From positions 5,826,819-5,890,818 of the forward strand of contig OZ026847.1 of the NCBI GenBank assembly GCA_964023205.1: a stretch of 64,000 nucleotides of DNA. Direction: 5' to 3'. Below are positions 1 to 12,000 of the stretch, piece by piece; the stretch's first letter is position 1; every line of letters starts with the position of its first letter. Origin of the DNA: Lutraria lutraria. Taxonomy: Eukaryota; Mollusca; Bivalvia; Venerida; Mactridae. The notes under the pieces are model-generated. The model did no database searches and was not told where the DNA came from. It saw nothing but the letters and a program-made list of their open reading frames with translations. Position numbers and translations under genes: made by a program.

Positions 1-165
1 AGCTCTCTGATGCAACGAGGTTAATCATTCTGTAATTTAACTTGTAAATTGGTATTCGTTCATGCATTACTGTTCAGCAATATTTATACCTAAGGAAGAT
101 AATCATTTTGAAGAAACATCCTATCTAGTATCAGTTGTTTCCCATTTCCTTTGGAACAATGAGAA

Positions 166-207
166 CAAAGACCTATACTATATATGTATAGTATATATAG
201 GTCTTTG
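166..207. repeat. 42-bp hairpin, CAAAGACCTATA...TATAGGTCTTTG
   Basis: Near-perfect palindrome with a TA-rich centre. One of eleven similar hairpins in the window (see findings). It lies about 1.6 kb upstream of the EFHD start codon. Confidence 0.85.
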
Positions 208-1368
208 ATGATAGTCTCACTGAATAGCATCCTCGATCTTTTTCGGTATATTTTTTGTATGTTTATTAATAAATACATATTAAATTGAAGGACCGCACTG
301 TTTGCACGATTCAAGCATAAACATTTTTCATAAATTATTCTCATGCAAGTTATTATTACTTTGTTAAAACTTTAATTGATTGCATCATTAATTGTGACCA
401 CATGTGAAGCACTCTATATTCCCAGTAAGCAAATTGTACGCCTTTTTTCGTCAAATAAAAAAAAAAAAAAAAACGGAGATGCATTGATGCATTATTCAAA
501 ATATGTCAGGTTTAAACAGTTGATTACAATGCTATTGTCCTTCATATCATACAACAACCAAACCACCTAGTATAGCTACTCGAAATTAGTACATACATGT
601 ATGTATAAATTTACGTACATTTGTGTATGTGTAATTTGGTTCGAATAATAAATAGTAAACAATATTGGCTAAAATAGAAACACGTGCTTATTTCGTGTGA
701 ATAAATTACATGTGCACTAGTTAAAGAAACATACCAAGGAACAATCTTAATTATAATTAACATCCCCACGTATATATATTTTTATAATTTTAACAGACCA
801 ATAAGTATGCGTACTATATTTAAGGTCCTGAAAAGTACATACGCATTATATTACGCCCATGTAATGATCTATATACATACTTCGTTGTTTAGTTTTTTGT
901 TTGTTTTAATTCTACCAGTCCTTATGATTGATTTTCGCTTATATATGTGATCACACAATCGAGAGGCTGCCCTCGAAAATACCTCACAGAAAACTTTGGT
1001 ATCTGCATGGTGCTTAGCAACACTGTTACGTGTACAGATGATAGCGAATGCCTTGTAAGTAATGTCAGATTATCTACAATGTGTTATCCATTACGTAATC
1101 CGGCCTATTCTCCCACATAGCGTACGTGGAAATAAGAGATTGTGGATAATGGATATAAAATTAAGATGGAGAACCATGTTCTATCCCTGGTCATGAGCAC
1201 ACGTAATCTTCAGTCAAAATGTTTGTGGTATGCTGCCTGATTAATGTGCAATTCATAATAAATTATAAATGACGACAACTTATTTATGTTTATATATGCT
1301 TACATGTTTATATTTCAGAAATATTGTTTAGTATTTCGACATTTTCATGACGTAAATTATTGGTACAA
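208..1368. other. AT-rich intergenic DNA, no gene seen
   Basis: No ORF with recognisable protein features, no tRNA and no long repeat. It contains a 17-base poly-A run near 460 and scattered ACATGTA words, common throughout the window. Confidence 0.6.
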
Positions 1369-1369
1369 T

Positions 1370-1403
1370 CAAGGACTTATATACATAACATAAAGGTCCT
1401 TGG
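1370..1403. repeat. Imperfect hairpin, CAAGGACTTATA...AAGGTCCTTGG
   Basis: Arms CAAGGAC and GTCCTTG with a degenerate middle. Same family type as the other short hairpins; about 350 bp upstream of the EFHD start. Confidence 0.7.
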
Positions 1404-1427
1404 TACACTATATCAGATATAGATAAC

Positions 1428-1459
1428 AGAGACATAGATAACATGTTATCTATGTCTCT
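1428..1459. repeat. Perfect 32-bp palindrome AGAGACATAGATAACA + complement
   Basis: All 16 arm bases pair with no spacer. It lies 25 bp from the preceding hairpin and about 300 bp upstream of the EFHD ATG. Confidence 0.9.
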
Positions 1460-1568
1460 CAATAAATCAATAACAAAAATCCGTATTTCGAAGACGCAAT
1501 GTTTTTTTCTATGCGAAATTGCCTGTGGTCGATTTATTTTGATGACGAATTAAGGTTTTTCCAACTTT

Positions 1569-1630
1569 ACTTCCGGGTTTTGTCACGTGACGTACTGCAG
1601 CGTATTTCGGACTATCAACTGTCCCGGAAG
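1569..1630 (+). promoter_or_regulatory. Probable TATA-less promoter of EFHD gene
   Basis: About 130-190 bp upstream of the ATG there is a local, more CG-rich patch. It has an ETS-type site ACTTCCGGG (1569-1577), an E-box CACGTG (1584-1589) overlapping a CRE-like TGACGTA (1588-1594), and a second ETS-type CCGGAAG (1624-1630). ETS plus E-box/CRE without a TATA box is typical of broadly expressed animal genes. Motif sightings only; the transcription start is not determined. Confidence 0.4.
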
Positions 1631-1757
1631 ACTTAATTATTTTATAGCAAGTGCTAGGAAGAATACAATACAATACTGTCGGTTTATAACTCATACCAGC
1701 GCAATTTATTTAAAGGTATTACTTATTGTTTAAAAACTATATAGATATAATAGGATA

Positions 1758-1921
1758 ATGGCTACCAACGAACTCGCAGAGAAACTGACAAGAAGATGTA
1801 ACATCAATGAAGGGGTGGAAGAAGGTTCATTGTCTCCACAGAGCAATGTGTTCAACCCTTATACTGAATTCAAGGAATTCTCCAGGAAACAGATTCAGGG
1901 CTTCCAAAAAACGTTCAATCA
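1758..1921 (+). CDS. EFHD2: EFHD coding exon 1 (residues 1-54)
   Basis: Starts at the ATG and ends at donor GTAAGT (1922), phase 2. It encodes the short N-terminal region and the start of the first EF-hand helix (FSRKQIQGFQKTFNQ), matching the family's FSRKQI...F motif. Confidence 0.93.
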
Positions 1922-4900
1922 GTAAGTTAATTATTATCTTAATTAGCTTCAAACCAGGAAGTTGACATTAAAAAATTGTTTTAAATAAAAATTTAATTCT
2001 GAAACTTGTAATAATTTGATTAAAAAATCCAACTTTCAAAAGCTAGTGTTTCCTGCAGAGTTTAAGTGAGGCATTGCATTTTTTTCGCTAAAGGGGTACT
2101 TTCAGAGTAATGTTCAAACCTAGTCCGGGCGTTGTCTATGAGGCACAGCGCATGCGGCGCCATCCTGAAAAGCTCTGAAAGAAACCCTAAACTTTAAATG
2201 GCGTATAATATAATTGATTGCATTGTATGACCAATCGGAATCAAGTGAACTCTGTAAAACAGAGCGCGTTTGTAAATTTGTACTAGTTGTTCATACATAA
2301 ATCTCAATCATGGGTATTGAGAATGGACACGTTTGCTAGGTTCCTGTAGACCAGATTCAGAGCTTTTTTTCACAGGTAGGGGAAGGGGCCTTTTCCTTAA
2401 ATTTGGGGAAAACTAACACACATTTTTTGCAAAAGGGGAAGAAAAACTTGATGTAAATTGAATTTTAGGGGAAAACTGCATGCTTTTATAGAATTTTCCT
2501 GAGGGAAGACACCTATTAACGGCCCCTGCTATAGAAGGAAAAAAAGCCCTGAGATTAATCTTTCCATAACATTAAGCATGCATGCAGTCAAACCTGTGAA
2601 CAAACACCACCGTTAAGAAGGACAAAATATGGCATTTATTGACAGATAGCCTTTATTTAGAGGTCATTTTGTTCTAAATAATCAGTGATGACTTTTAAAA
2701 CAATGGCCTTTATTCACAGGATGGCCTTTATTTGGAGGTAGCTACAAACACAGGTTTGACTGTATTGAATTATTTTTCGAAAAATGATTGTTTTTTAACT
2801 GAGGATTGTTCTCTTGTTTCACTGTTGGCAGAAACTCAACCATATCTCAGTAGTGAAAGTTATGTTCATCCCAATCATAATGGCTTGGTTGTTGGAAGTT
2901 GCCTAAATTCATACAGTCACCATTAAAAATATTATAACATTTTTTTGGGACTTGTTGAACTTGAAATACAGATTGGGCTCTTTCATTGGATTGTTCCATT
3001 CTTTTTATAATTCTTCTACATTTTAGTATCATTTTAGAAGCTGAGTGGCTTTCAATCAAACTGTTTCACCATCAGTACTTACATGTAGACAATCATAATA
3101 ATTATATTCATATGATTTTATATATTTCCTCAGCTGATATCCAATGTAATAATGATACCACTTGAAACTGTCAGCTGATGCCAAGCCCAGTTGATGGAAT
3201 AGATACTACTTGAAATGTATACTAAGTCTTAAATAATCATTTGAAACCACAATTAATATTTTGTCAATCACTTCATAGCTAGTTACAACTGTCAGCTGAT
3301 GCTAATCATTGATACAATTCTGATAGTTGGGTATCACTTTTAATTTTAGTGGATGTAATATTGTTACAATTCACAGAATGATCAACATGGTTGTGAATTG
3401 TTGAAAATCATCATATATTGAACTGCAACTAATGAACAGATCTTCCGATATATGTATTCATGTGTTTCTGTTTCAAACCTGAGATTTAGTATTTCAATTA
3501 GATATCTACAGTTGCAGGGTGATAATGTTCCAGATATATCTGTCCTGAAAGACTCAAAGAGCTATGATTTCTGAGCAAACTGAAAGTTATTTAATGAAAA
3601 TATCTCAAGAAATAGCAAAGTTATGGTCAATTTAATCTGCCCTGAAGGATTTTCTTTAATACAAATTGAGTTGAATAGGGATACAATGTGGTTGAAGGCC
3701 TATTGTTTGGCAAAACAGGTCAGCTGCATAACATGATTTTCAGGATTTTTAACTTGGCTCAGAGTTAGAATCACAAACTTGTTACAAATGCTTTTTTTAT
3801 TATATTCAGATATGATACATCGAAAGACAAATTTATTGACTTTGAAGAATTGAAATACATGATGGAGCAGTTGAAAGCCCCTCAGACACATCTTTCATTG
3901 AAGGCTATGATTAAAGAAGTGGATGAGGACAATGATGGCAAAATCAGTTTTAGAGAAGTATGTTTCTAATCGAAATTTGGCACTTAACCTTGTATGAATG
4001 ATCATGATGTACATTGGTGAAAAATTGGTCATGTGGAAATTGCCCCCCTCCCAGTAGAAATGTTAGGTAGGACGTTTGCCCCCGGTGCTTATTACTAAGT
4101 GGACATTTGCCCCCCCCCCCCAAAAAAAAACTAAACATTATACAAACCATGCATATTACATTGGATTTTGAAAATACTTGAAAAATAAACATTGGGGGCA
4201 AATGTCTGCATGACCATGATGGAGAAAAGAATGTTACATGGGTGTTTTTGCAATGAACGAGTTCAAACATATTTCCTGATTTTCAGTGTTGTATTTTTTT
4301 CATACACATACATACGGGTATGACTTATTTGTAAGCATATATAGGTTGGCTTTATACATGTGCACATACAAACTTAACCTTCATTGTAGTTTGAACATGA
4401 TTGTAGTAATTGTCTTTACCCATTAGTGAATCCTACTTATTCTGTTGTTTAATTGACAGTTTGTTATGATAACTACTCAGACCAATTAGCTGTCAGACTT
4501 CATACCAGTATACTTATACATCAATACATCAATATAAGTGACACATAGGGGATAAGACATTTTTACATCCTTACAAAGACAGAACGTGTCAATCATTTTC
4601 TCACAGCACATTTTGCTTTTATTAGTAACAATGGTGACTCATGTTTTCAATGCCTTTTATGGGTTTAGACTATGTGGTCCATTATACATGTTACCTGACT
4701 CACACAACACAACATTATAGCATCTGCATGGACTTCATATGTTACTTGGTAAAAGAAAATGAGTTTATTTCTTGCCCAAATTGGAAATTCAAGTTAATTG
4801 ACTGGACAAAAAGTCAATTATTCTGGGAAGAAAAGGTTACTTCAAATGAGATTAAGAAATTTGTTAATCAACTTGTTTCTCAAGTAATGTCATGTGTAAT

Positions 4901-7900
4901 CTACATTGTATTTGCCAATATGTATTAGATAGGATAAGATCTATTTCCTGAGCTAAGCTGAAATCAATGGCTTGATCTTTTCAAACTAAAATGATGTATT
5001 ATAAGTAGATGAATTGGTTAAGTGGTACTAGATTTACTAAATACTTACACAGTGATCAAGCATACTGGTTTAATGGTATGCTAGGATATGGAGGATGTTG
5101 CATCATAAGCTACTTCCCCACTGTTGATTTCTTATATTTAACTTTTGAGAGTATTTTTTTCTCCATATTAAAAGATAGACTAGTGATAAATTATCTAATA
5201 AACCTAACTTGTGATGTAGACCACATAATATTATGAAGGTACACAAAAGTCATGTATATTAGAAAAAAATAGGAAAGTTTTTTACCTGCTGACCCAAATA
5301 GTTTTAGTTAACTTAAGTAGGCCTTAACTGCCCTTAATACTAATAACAGTACATTTAACATTCTTTTAGTTTTGTAAGGCCCATGGGGGATGATTCTCTG
5401 ACCCCTAGGAAGCCAGATGGACAGGATAATAGATGGGGTTACCCAATTGGGTTAGTTGTTTGTTGAACATGTGTGTGAAAGATTTAAATAGCTATCTCAC
5501 ATTACTAAAAACTGTTAAACTGTGGAATAACATTCAAATCAACAAATTTTGCCTGCCTACTGAAAAGTCTGAAATATATGTACTGTTCCTTTGCTTATTT
5601 TATATCAGTTTTTATTAGCTCACCAGAGCACGAATGTGCTCAGGGTGAGCTTTTGTGATCGCCCTGCGTCCATCGTGCGTCGTTCGTCGTTAAGTGGTGT
5701 CCATATTTACTTAAAACAATATCTCCTCCTACACCGCTATTCTGATTGCAACCAAACTTTGCTGAAATGATCCTTGGGTGGTCCCCTTTCAAAGTTGTTC
5801 AAAAAATTAAATTTCATTAAAAACTCTGGTTGCTATGGCAACAAATAGAAAAAACTTAAAAAATCTTCTTGTCCGAAACCACAGGGCCTAGAGCTGAGAT
5901 ATTTGAATGCTCAGCATAGTCTAGTGGACCTCTACCAAGTTTGTTCAAATTATTGCCCTAGGGTCAAAATTGGCCCCGCCCCGGGGGTCACTTGATTTAT
6001 ATAGACTTACATAGGAAAATTTAAAAAATCTTCTTCTCCGAAACCGCAAGGCCTAGAGCTTAGATATTTTGCATGTGGCAATTAGTGGACCTCTACCAAG
6101 TTTGTTCAAATTATGGCCCCGCGGTCAAAATTGGTCCTGCCCTGGGGTTTATTCTATTTTATATAGGAAAGTTTGAAAAATCTTCTTCTCCGAAACCACA
6201 AGGCCTAGAGCTAAGATATTTGGCATATAACATTGTCTAGTGGACCTCTACCAAGTTTGTTCAAATTATTGCCCTAGGGTTAAAATTGGCCTCGCCCCGG
6301 GGGTCACTTGATTTATATAGACTTATATATGAAAATTAAAATAATCTTCTTCTCCGAAACCGCATGGTGTAGAGCTAAGATATTTGGCATATATAGTATA
6401 GTCTAGTGGACCTCTACCAAGTTTGTTCAAATCATGGCCCCGGGGTCAAAATTGGCCCTGCCCTGGGGTTTATTCTATTTTATATAGGAAAATTTGAAAA
6501 ATCTTCTTCTCCGAAACCACAAGGCCTAGAGCTAAGATATTTGGCATATAGCATTGTCTAGTGACCCTCTACCAAGTTTGTTCAAATTATTGCCCTAGGG
6601 TGAAAATTGGCCCCGCCCTGGGGGTCACTTGATTTACATAGACTTCATATTGGAAAATTAAAAAAATCTTCTTCTCCGAAACCGCATGGTGTAGAGCTAA
6701 GATATTTGGCATATAGCATTGTCTAGTGGACCTCTACCAAGTTTGTTCAAATTATTGGCCTAGGGTAAAAATTGCCCCCGCCCCGGGGGTCATTTGATTT
6801 ATATAGACTTATATAGGATAATTTAAAAAATCTTCTCCGAAACCGCAAGGCCTAGAGCTTAGATATTTTGTATGTGGCATTGTCTAGTGGACCTCTACCA
6901 AGTTTGTTCAAATTATGGCCCTGGGGTCAGAATTGGCCCTGCCCTGGGGTTTATTCTATTTTATATGGGAAAATTTGAAAAATCTTCTTCTCCTAAACCA
7001 CAAGGCCTAGAGCTAAGATATTTGGTATGTAGCATTGTCTAGCAGACCTCTTCCAAATTTGTTCATATTATGGCCCTTGGGTAAAAATTTGCCCTGACCT
7101 TAGGGTCACTTGATTTTACTTGGACTCGTTTAGAAATATTTTAACAATGTTCGTCTCCAAATGACCTTTTTTCCTGGTGAGCATTTATAGGGCCATCATG
7201 GCCCTCTTGTATTGATCTATGTACATATCATGTCCATATGACAAGGAAGTGACTAACTTATTTTGTACTTGAGATAAGATCCAATATACATTGTATTATT
7301 TCCTTGATAAGTTCAAGTTGTTGTGACTAATTGGCTTGTTTTGACTTCCTGTTTTATATTTATATTGAGTTCAATGATCATGTTGTTTGTAAGGATAACT
7401 TATGATAAAAAAGTGTTATTTTAAAACACAGTACATGTACTTGTACTGTAATCTGGTTTACACAATGGAGTTGAATTCCATTAAAACAAATATGGCATGC
7501 CTGACTTGTCAGGTAAAAAGTGAATTGGTCTGGAAAAATCCACAGTATGGCATGAAATATTTTTTCATGCGGTCGGTCAGTCTGTTCGCATACAATATCA
7601 CTAGGATTTTGGAAGGAACTACTTCCACATTTTTCAAGGGATTGAATTGAAACTTGAAATATATTATCAATATGAAAGGTATGAAATTTCATGCCCAGTG
7701 AACCACTCATTGCAGAGTTATGTGCCCTTGAACTTGTAAAAAAGCATGCATGTATACTTAGTCATGTTATTGTTCCCCTTTTTCCCCTCAAGATGCATTG
7801 TCCCCTTTCTAAGGGCCCCCACCTTTCCACTAAAGGTTAAAATACACCGTTTGTAATAAAAATTAAAATCCTGTTTTTCAATTTCCAGTTTTTGTTGATT

Positions 7901-9085
7901 TTCCGTAAAGCCGCTGCTGGTGAACTTGCTGAAGATAGTGGACTTTGTGAGTTGTATAGAAATGTTTCTGAAATAGATGTCGACAAAGAAGGGGTTAAAG
8001 GTGCAAAGAACTTCTTCACAGCGAAGGTAAGATAAGTCACCTGTCGTAAAAAAGTTTGTTTCTGGTTCCCTGCCATACCATAATTTTTCCCCGCAACTCT
8101 AGACTTTTTGTTAGGTCCTTAAACAGGGTTTTTCTCGGTATTTTGGGAATATGACCCATACCTCTGGAATTGGGAATTTAGCGGTGTTTTAATAAAAATT
8201 GGGAAAAATGTATAACTACAGTTTTTGCGATGTTCTACTTATTCTCCCATAGAACAGTAGCAGAATAAGGTATTTACTACCAATAGTGATGTTAATGAAC
8301 TTATAAAATTATTTAAAAGAAATTTTGGGGGGGGGGGTTTTGTCTGTGAATTGGGAAAAAAAGATACTATTTTCCATTGAGAATATGACCGAATTTCGGC
8401 TATAAAATCGCCCCAAAAAAATCCCTGTAAAATATGTCTTATTTCTCTTTTTCTCACCTTTCATCGTGCATTCAGGAGCCCTACAAAAAGCCCCGACCTA
8501 CCTGCCTACCTACCTAATTTTTAATTTATGTATGTAAGTTATATATATGAAATTTATGTATCCTACCTTACTACAGATTAAACTCTCCTTCCTCAAAAGA
8601 GAAAAAAATTGCTCATATCGCTCTGATAAATTTAACTTATTGTTATACCATAGGAGGACCCGCCACAATGGTCGAGTGGTTAAGGTATCTGACTTCAAAA
8701 CGCTGTAACCTCTCACTGATAGAGGGTCATGGGTTCGAGCCCAGCTAATGACAATGTTTCATTATGTGAGAAAGTGGGCAGTTGCTTATGGAGGATGGAA
8801 GTCTAGTACTGGTTCCTCCCAGGATCGATGGTTAGGTGAACTGTTTGCCTCATATGACTCTGTTGAAAGGGGGTGTAAAACAAACAATTAGACCATAGTT
8901 AGATTTATTGTCAATGTCTGTATTTGTAGATTGAACAACAAACTGCTGATAAAAAGTTTGAACTAGAGATAAAAGAAGAACAAGAAGTACGAAAACAAGA
9001 ACAAGAAGAAGCAAAGAAGAGAAAAGCTGATTTCAAGAATAAAGCTAATTTCTTTGTCGCTCAAGCAGAGGCTCAGCAAACGTAG
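1758..9085 (+). CDS. EFHD2: EF-hand domain-containing protein D1/D2 (swiprosin), complete 4-exon gene
   Basis: Coding exons 1758-1921, 3810-3957, 7889-8026 and 8930-9085 join in frame (606 nt, 201 aa plus TAG), all with GT-AG introns. EFHD1/2 proteins are Ca2+-binding adaptors that bind F-actin (EFHD2) or act at mitochondria (EFHD1). Residues about 44-104 carry two EF-hands: loop 1 is D57-S59-D61-F63-D65-E68, loop 2 is D93-D95-D97-G98-K99-S101-E104. Family signatures follow: APQTHL (78-83), FLLIFRKAAAGEL at the start of exon 3, EGVKGAKNFF, and a charged helical C-terminus (about 151-195) rich in E/K/Q, probably coiled coil. Loop 1 has Lys62 where the family usually has Gly, which may weaken that site. 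The N-terminal disordered part is shorter than in vertebrate EFHD2 (about 240 aa). The ATG at 1758 is the first in frame. A single invertebrate orthologue cannot be assigned to D1 or D2; the symbol is for the family. Confidence 0.95.
2358..2551. mobile_element. 194-bp TIR element, CAGAGCTTTTTTT / GGAAAAAAAGCCCTG
   Basis: The ends are inverted (CAGRGCTTTTTTT) and the interior is G/A-rich filler. AGATT directly abuts both ends as a candidate target-site duplication. Non-autonomous, in EFHD intron 1. Confidence 0.6.
2585..2762. mobile_element. Tc1/mariner-type MITE, CAGTCAAACCTGTG termini
   Basis: Starts CAGTCAAACCTGTGAAC and ends CACAGGTTTGACTG followed by TA. Internal blocks (GGCCTTTATTCACAGG) recur in the other copies at 33203, 39870, 51002, 54522 and 56021. 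CAGT termini with TA flanks suggest Tc1/mariner mobilisation. Confidence 0.75.
3810..3957 (+). CDS. EFHD2: EFHD coding exon 2 (residues 55-104), both Ca2+ loops
   Basis: Acceptor TATATTCAG and donor GTATGT. Both EF-hand loops are here: YDTSKDKFIDFEE and VDEDNDGKISFRE. They are separated by the linker LKYMMEQLKAPQTHLSL, which is nearly the vertebrate sequence. Confidence 0.95.
4027..4215. mobile_element. 189-bp TIR element with poly-C/poly-A core
   Basis: The left end GGTCATGTGGAAATTGCCCC mirrors the right end (complement GGTCATGCAGACATTTGCCC). The interior has a C11-A9 run near 4110. In EFHD intron 2; superfamily not assigned. Confidence 0.5.
5616..7212. mobile_element. Bivalve-type dispersed element with internal 150-170-bp tandem repeats
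   Basis: Begins AGCTCACCAGAGCACGAATG and ends GGTGAGCATTTATAGGGCCA...GGCCCTCTTG. AGCTCACC and GGTGAGC form short inverted ends. Between them are about eight copies of a 150-170-bp unit marked by CTTCTTCTCCGAAACC, GGCCTAGAGCTAAGATATTT, GTCTAGTGGACCTCTACCAA and GTTTGTTCAAATTAT. No coding potential was seen. A partial relative lies at 63064-63490. It sits in EFHD intron 2 and accounts for much of its 3.9 kb. Confidence 0.75.
7555..7760. repeat. Degenerate copy of the 'CGCAAACAAAGTTTGAGAGG' repeat
   Basis: Shares TTCGCATACAATATCAC, GAACTACTTCCACATTTTTC, CATGCCCAGTGAACCACTCA and AGAGTTATGTGCCCTTGAAC with the better copies at 39536 and 61135. Confidence 0.6.
7889..8026 (+). CDS. EFHD2: EFHD coding exon 3 (residues 105-150)
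   Basis: Acceptor ATTTCCAG, donor GTAAGA, phase 0 at both ends. It encodes FLLIFRKAAAGELAEDSGLC and then SEIDVDKEGVKGAKNFFTAK, the most conserved block after the EF-hands. Confidence 0.95.
8124..8427. mobile_element. 304-bp TIR element, CAGGGTTTTT / AAAAATCCCTG
   Basis: A near-identical copy lies at 36442-36763, including GGGAATATGACCCATACC, AAAATTGGGAAAAATGTATA and TATGACCGAATTT. The termini are inverted (CAGGGNTTTTT). A poly-G run sits in the middle of both copies. In EFHD intron 3. Confidence 0.75.
8657..8893 (+). repeat. tRNA-derived SINE (sense)
   Basis: Pol III box A-like TGGTCGAGTGGTTAAGG (8669-8685) and box B GGGTTCGAGCCC (8731-8742) are 45 bp apart, as in a serine/leucine-type tRNA with a long variable arm. 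A tRNA-unrelated body follows (GGCAGTTGCTTATGGAGG, GGTTCCTCCCAGGA). A second, inverted copy at 45210-45441 confirms a repeat family. In EFHD intron 3, just upstream of exon 4. Confidence 0.8.
8930..9085 (+). CDS. EFHD2: EFHD coding exon 4 (residues 151-201) and stop
   Basis: Acceptor ATTTGTAG. The exon encodes a Glu/Lys/Gln-rich amphipathic helix, then FKNKANFFVAQAEAQQT and TAG at 9083-9085. This matches the C-terminal coiled-coil region of EFHD proteins. Confidence 0.93.
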   Translation: MEQQTADKKFELEIKEEQEVRKQEQEEAKKRKADFKNKANFFVAQAEAQQT

Positions 9086-12000
9086 ATGTCTGAATGTTTG
9101 TGATAAAAGCTCATATGCTACATGCAACAGGGATATTTTTGTATAGAAGCCTAAAATATACCTGGCCTTCCAAGTCTTTTATTCTAATTTTAACACAAAT
9201 TTTTAACAAAAAATATAAAAAAATGATACCTTTATAAAAATCTTAACACTTTTACCTTGTGATTAATTTTTATGATAATAATTTCACTTTTTCAAGTTTC
9301 TCAATTTTATAACAGGGTTTCCATTTGGCCCTTGAAATTAGTAAAATGAGGATTCTGACTCTTGAGAAATTGTACCAAGGGGTCAAAGTTGCTATTACAA
9401 TAGTAGCAAATTTTACTGACTCCTTAATCTATAAACAGCTAAGGGTCATAATTGACCCTCAGCTTTTGACGTCTAATGAAAACCTTGTATAACTACTTGT
9501 ATAATATTTTGGTCCACATTTGAATCTCTTTTCCTTACTATTTTTACAAATCTAATTTTATATTTCATTTTTTATTTTTTTCTTACGATACTTGGTATGA
9601 AGTACCTACTCTGTACCATAAACGCACTTTTTCTGTTGTTGTTATTTTCTTGAAAGGTAGCTTTTTTACGATTTTTCTTCTCTTTTTATATTCAGAGTCT
9701 TATCCAATACTAGATAGTAGGTAAATGTTTAGTTTATACCTATTGCATTTAAGAAAATGAGATGCCGTTTGATTAATGTGTACTCATCACTTAATTACCG
9801 GTACGTGTTGTTAATATTTGATGATGTTTGAAGAAGTATTTGTGGTGATGTTGTACTCATTTGTTGTGCCTTTACTACATGAATTAACTGGAGCCATTGT
9901 TTATAAGCACAGATATACCATTAAAATGTATCCTTTTGTAAATGATTTAATTGTACATTTAATTGTACATTCTTGGTTTTATTATGTCATATAATTTCTG
10001 AAATGGTTTGAAAATATTCTGTGAATGAATTTCTTTTTTCCGTCATTTTAAAAATTATCATAATAATTATAATGTACTGAAGATATTTTATAATCCCTGG
10101 ACTTAATCGTTTTCTTTTAATTCCTGTATCCTTAATTGTTTGAGCTTTTACTGATCATTGTACTATATTTTTGTATGATTTATATTTGATTTTATAGCTT
10201 TGAAGTCATAACGAGCATAATCTAGATTACTAATTATTTTTTTCATTCATTCATTGATTCATATTGGCAGCAAATAGATTTTAGTCAGTCATATAAATCA
10301 GCATTTAATATCATTTGTTAAGTTTTATACAAAAGTGAATTTCATTTTGTTAATTTGTTAATGTGTCATGATTAAGTTTGAGACTTATAGTTTATTTACA
10401 AACTGACCAGGTGTGTTTGTTGCTTTGATTAAATTGTTGAAATCTTTTTCTTTAATCTTCGATGGCTTGACTTTCATTCATTGTTGTGTTCCCAGCTGGA
10501 TAATTCAAAATATCTCTGCAAACATTTTTATTCTAGATCTACAGTTAACTTTGACTACCGGTTAGTAATGGGACATCGGTTGGAATCAGTTCAGGGTTCC
10601 GATCCGATTTTACCAATTATAATCAGTTAGAAATTCAACATGTGCTGTACATTATTCAGTGCTCTTTTTGATGTACAAATTATAAAAGGAAAGGTGTTTC
10701 ATATTTATATATAACTCAATTTCAAACAAGTCATAATAACAGAACGTTTAAATCTTAAACAAGAGGGCCAATCTGGTCAAAAGGATTTTCTTGATATTTT
10801 TCTTAACAGTTGAAGGCCTCTTGTTTGCCAAAAATGGTCGACCACCTAGGAGTTTTAATTTGGCTCTACTGACACCCCAGAATAATACCATTTAGTACTG
10901 TTTTGTAAGTTATTGTTCTATTATGAGTATCAAAATTTCATTACTTGAATATTGGTGTGGTGTCTGTGATTTGCTTAAATTCCAGCTCATTTTTATGAAA
11001 TTATGAATGAATACTTCGAAGCAATGTAACACTTACCTGACCCTGTATTTTATAGGGTCTGAACTCCAGATTGTAGGTTAATAATCATAAATATGAAAAC
11101 TGTAGAAAAATAATTTAAATGGTGTTTAAGAGTATCACTGTATGTTAATTGTGTCAAATAAATGTAAGTTGTGTGTTCGTAAGATGTGGCACTTAAAATT
11201 CTTGCCCTTTGTTCTTGATGCAAGCTTTTAGGTAAATTAATTCCTGTTAGTATAATTTTGTGTTCAGTGTTTTGGTATGTTATGGTATGTTTTATGTTTA
11301 TTGTTAAGTTTTGGTATATTTTACTCTTGTTTGCTTTGCAGTGTATACATTGTGCTGTCAAAATGTGACAATGTTGGTATTTTTCTCAGTGTGAATGGAA
11401 TTTTACTGTCACATCCCATTTTTGTTGAACTCGTTTATGCACTTATCAATTTTTTCCTCCATAGGGAGATGATGGGGATACACAGGGAATTAGACAGCAA
11501 GACTTTTACGATATATGGGAATCTACTGTCACATGGAACGGGAAATAGACTTCGCCCAAATTTTTGGACTAGTGACGGGAACTTAGACAGTCGCCTTTTT
11601 CCATGTTGTGTTATTTTTAAGCACCGTTAATGAAAAACTACCATAGGGATATTTGACATAAAAAAAACCACACCCCCAAGTAATTAGACTGGAATATCTA
11701 AACATGGGTGGGGAATTTGATAACCAAATTCCACAAATGTCTAATTCCCCTATATAATCTCCACCCCCTAACGAAAAACATTGATAAGTATTTTTGACTA
11801 ATCTGTCTGATTGATTGACTGGTATAATAAAAAGATGAAGTCTGATGTGTTTAAAGAATTGGGAAAAAATCATTTTTTACCAAATTTATTTTGACTTTAA
11901 TATTGATATTGAATGGACATACCAGTTTGGGAATGTACAATGATATCTTATTTTTATATACAAGAATTGTGTTATAAATAATGATATGTTCAGCTTTGGG

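Noticed and set aside
8657..8745. Possible tRNA gene (box A and box B both present)
   Set aside because: The acceptor stem does not close and a second copy with the same downstream body exists at 45210-45441, so it is a SINE head.
11277..11873. Overlapping open frames of about 100-117 aa on both strands
   Set aside because: No conserved motifs, low-complexity composition, and a repeat-like inverted segment inside. Most likely chance frames in 3' UTR or intergenic DNA.
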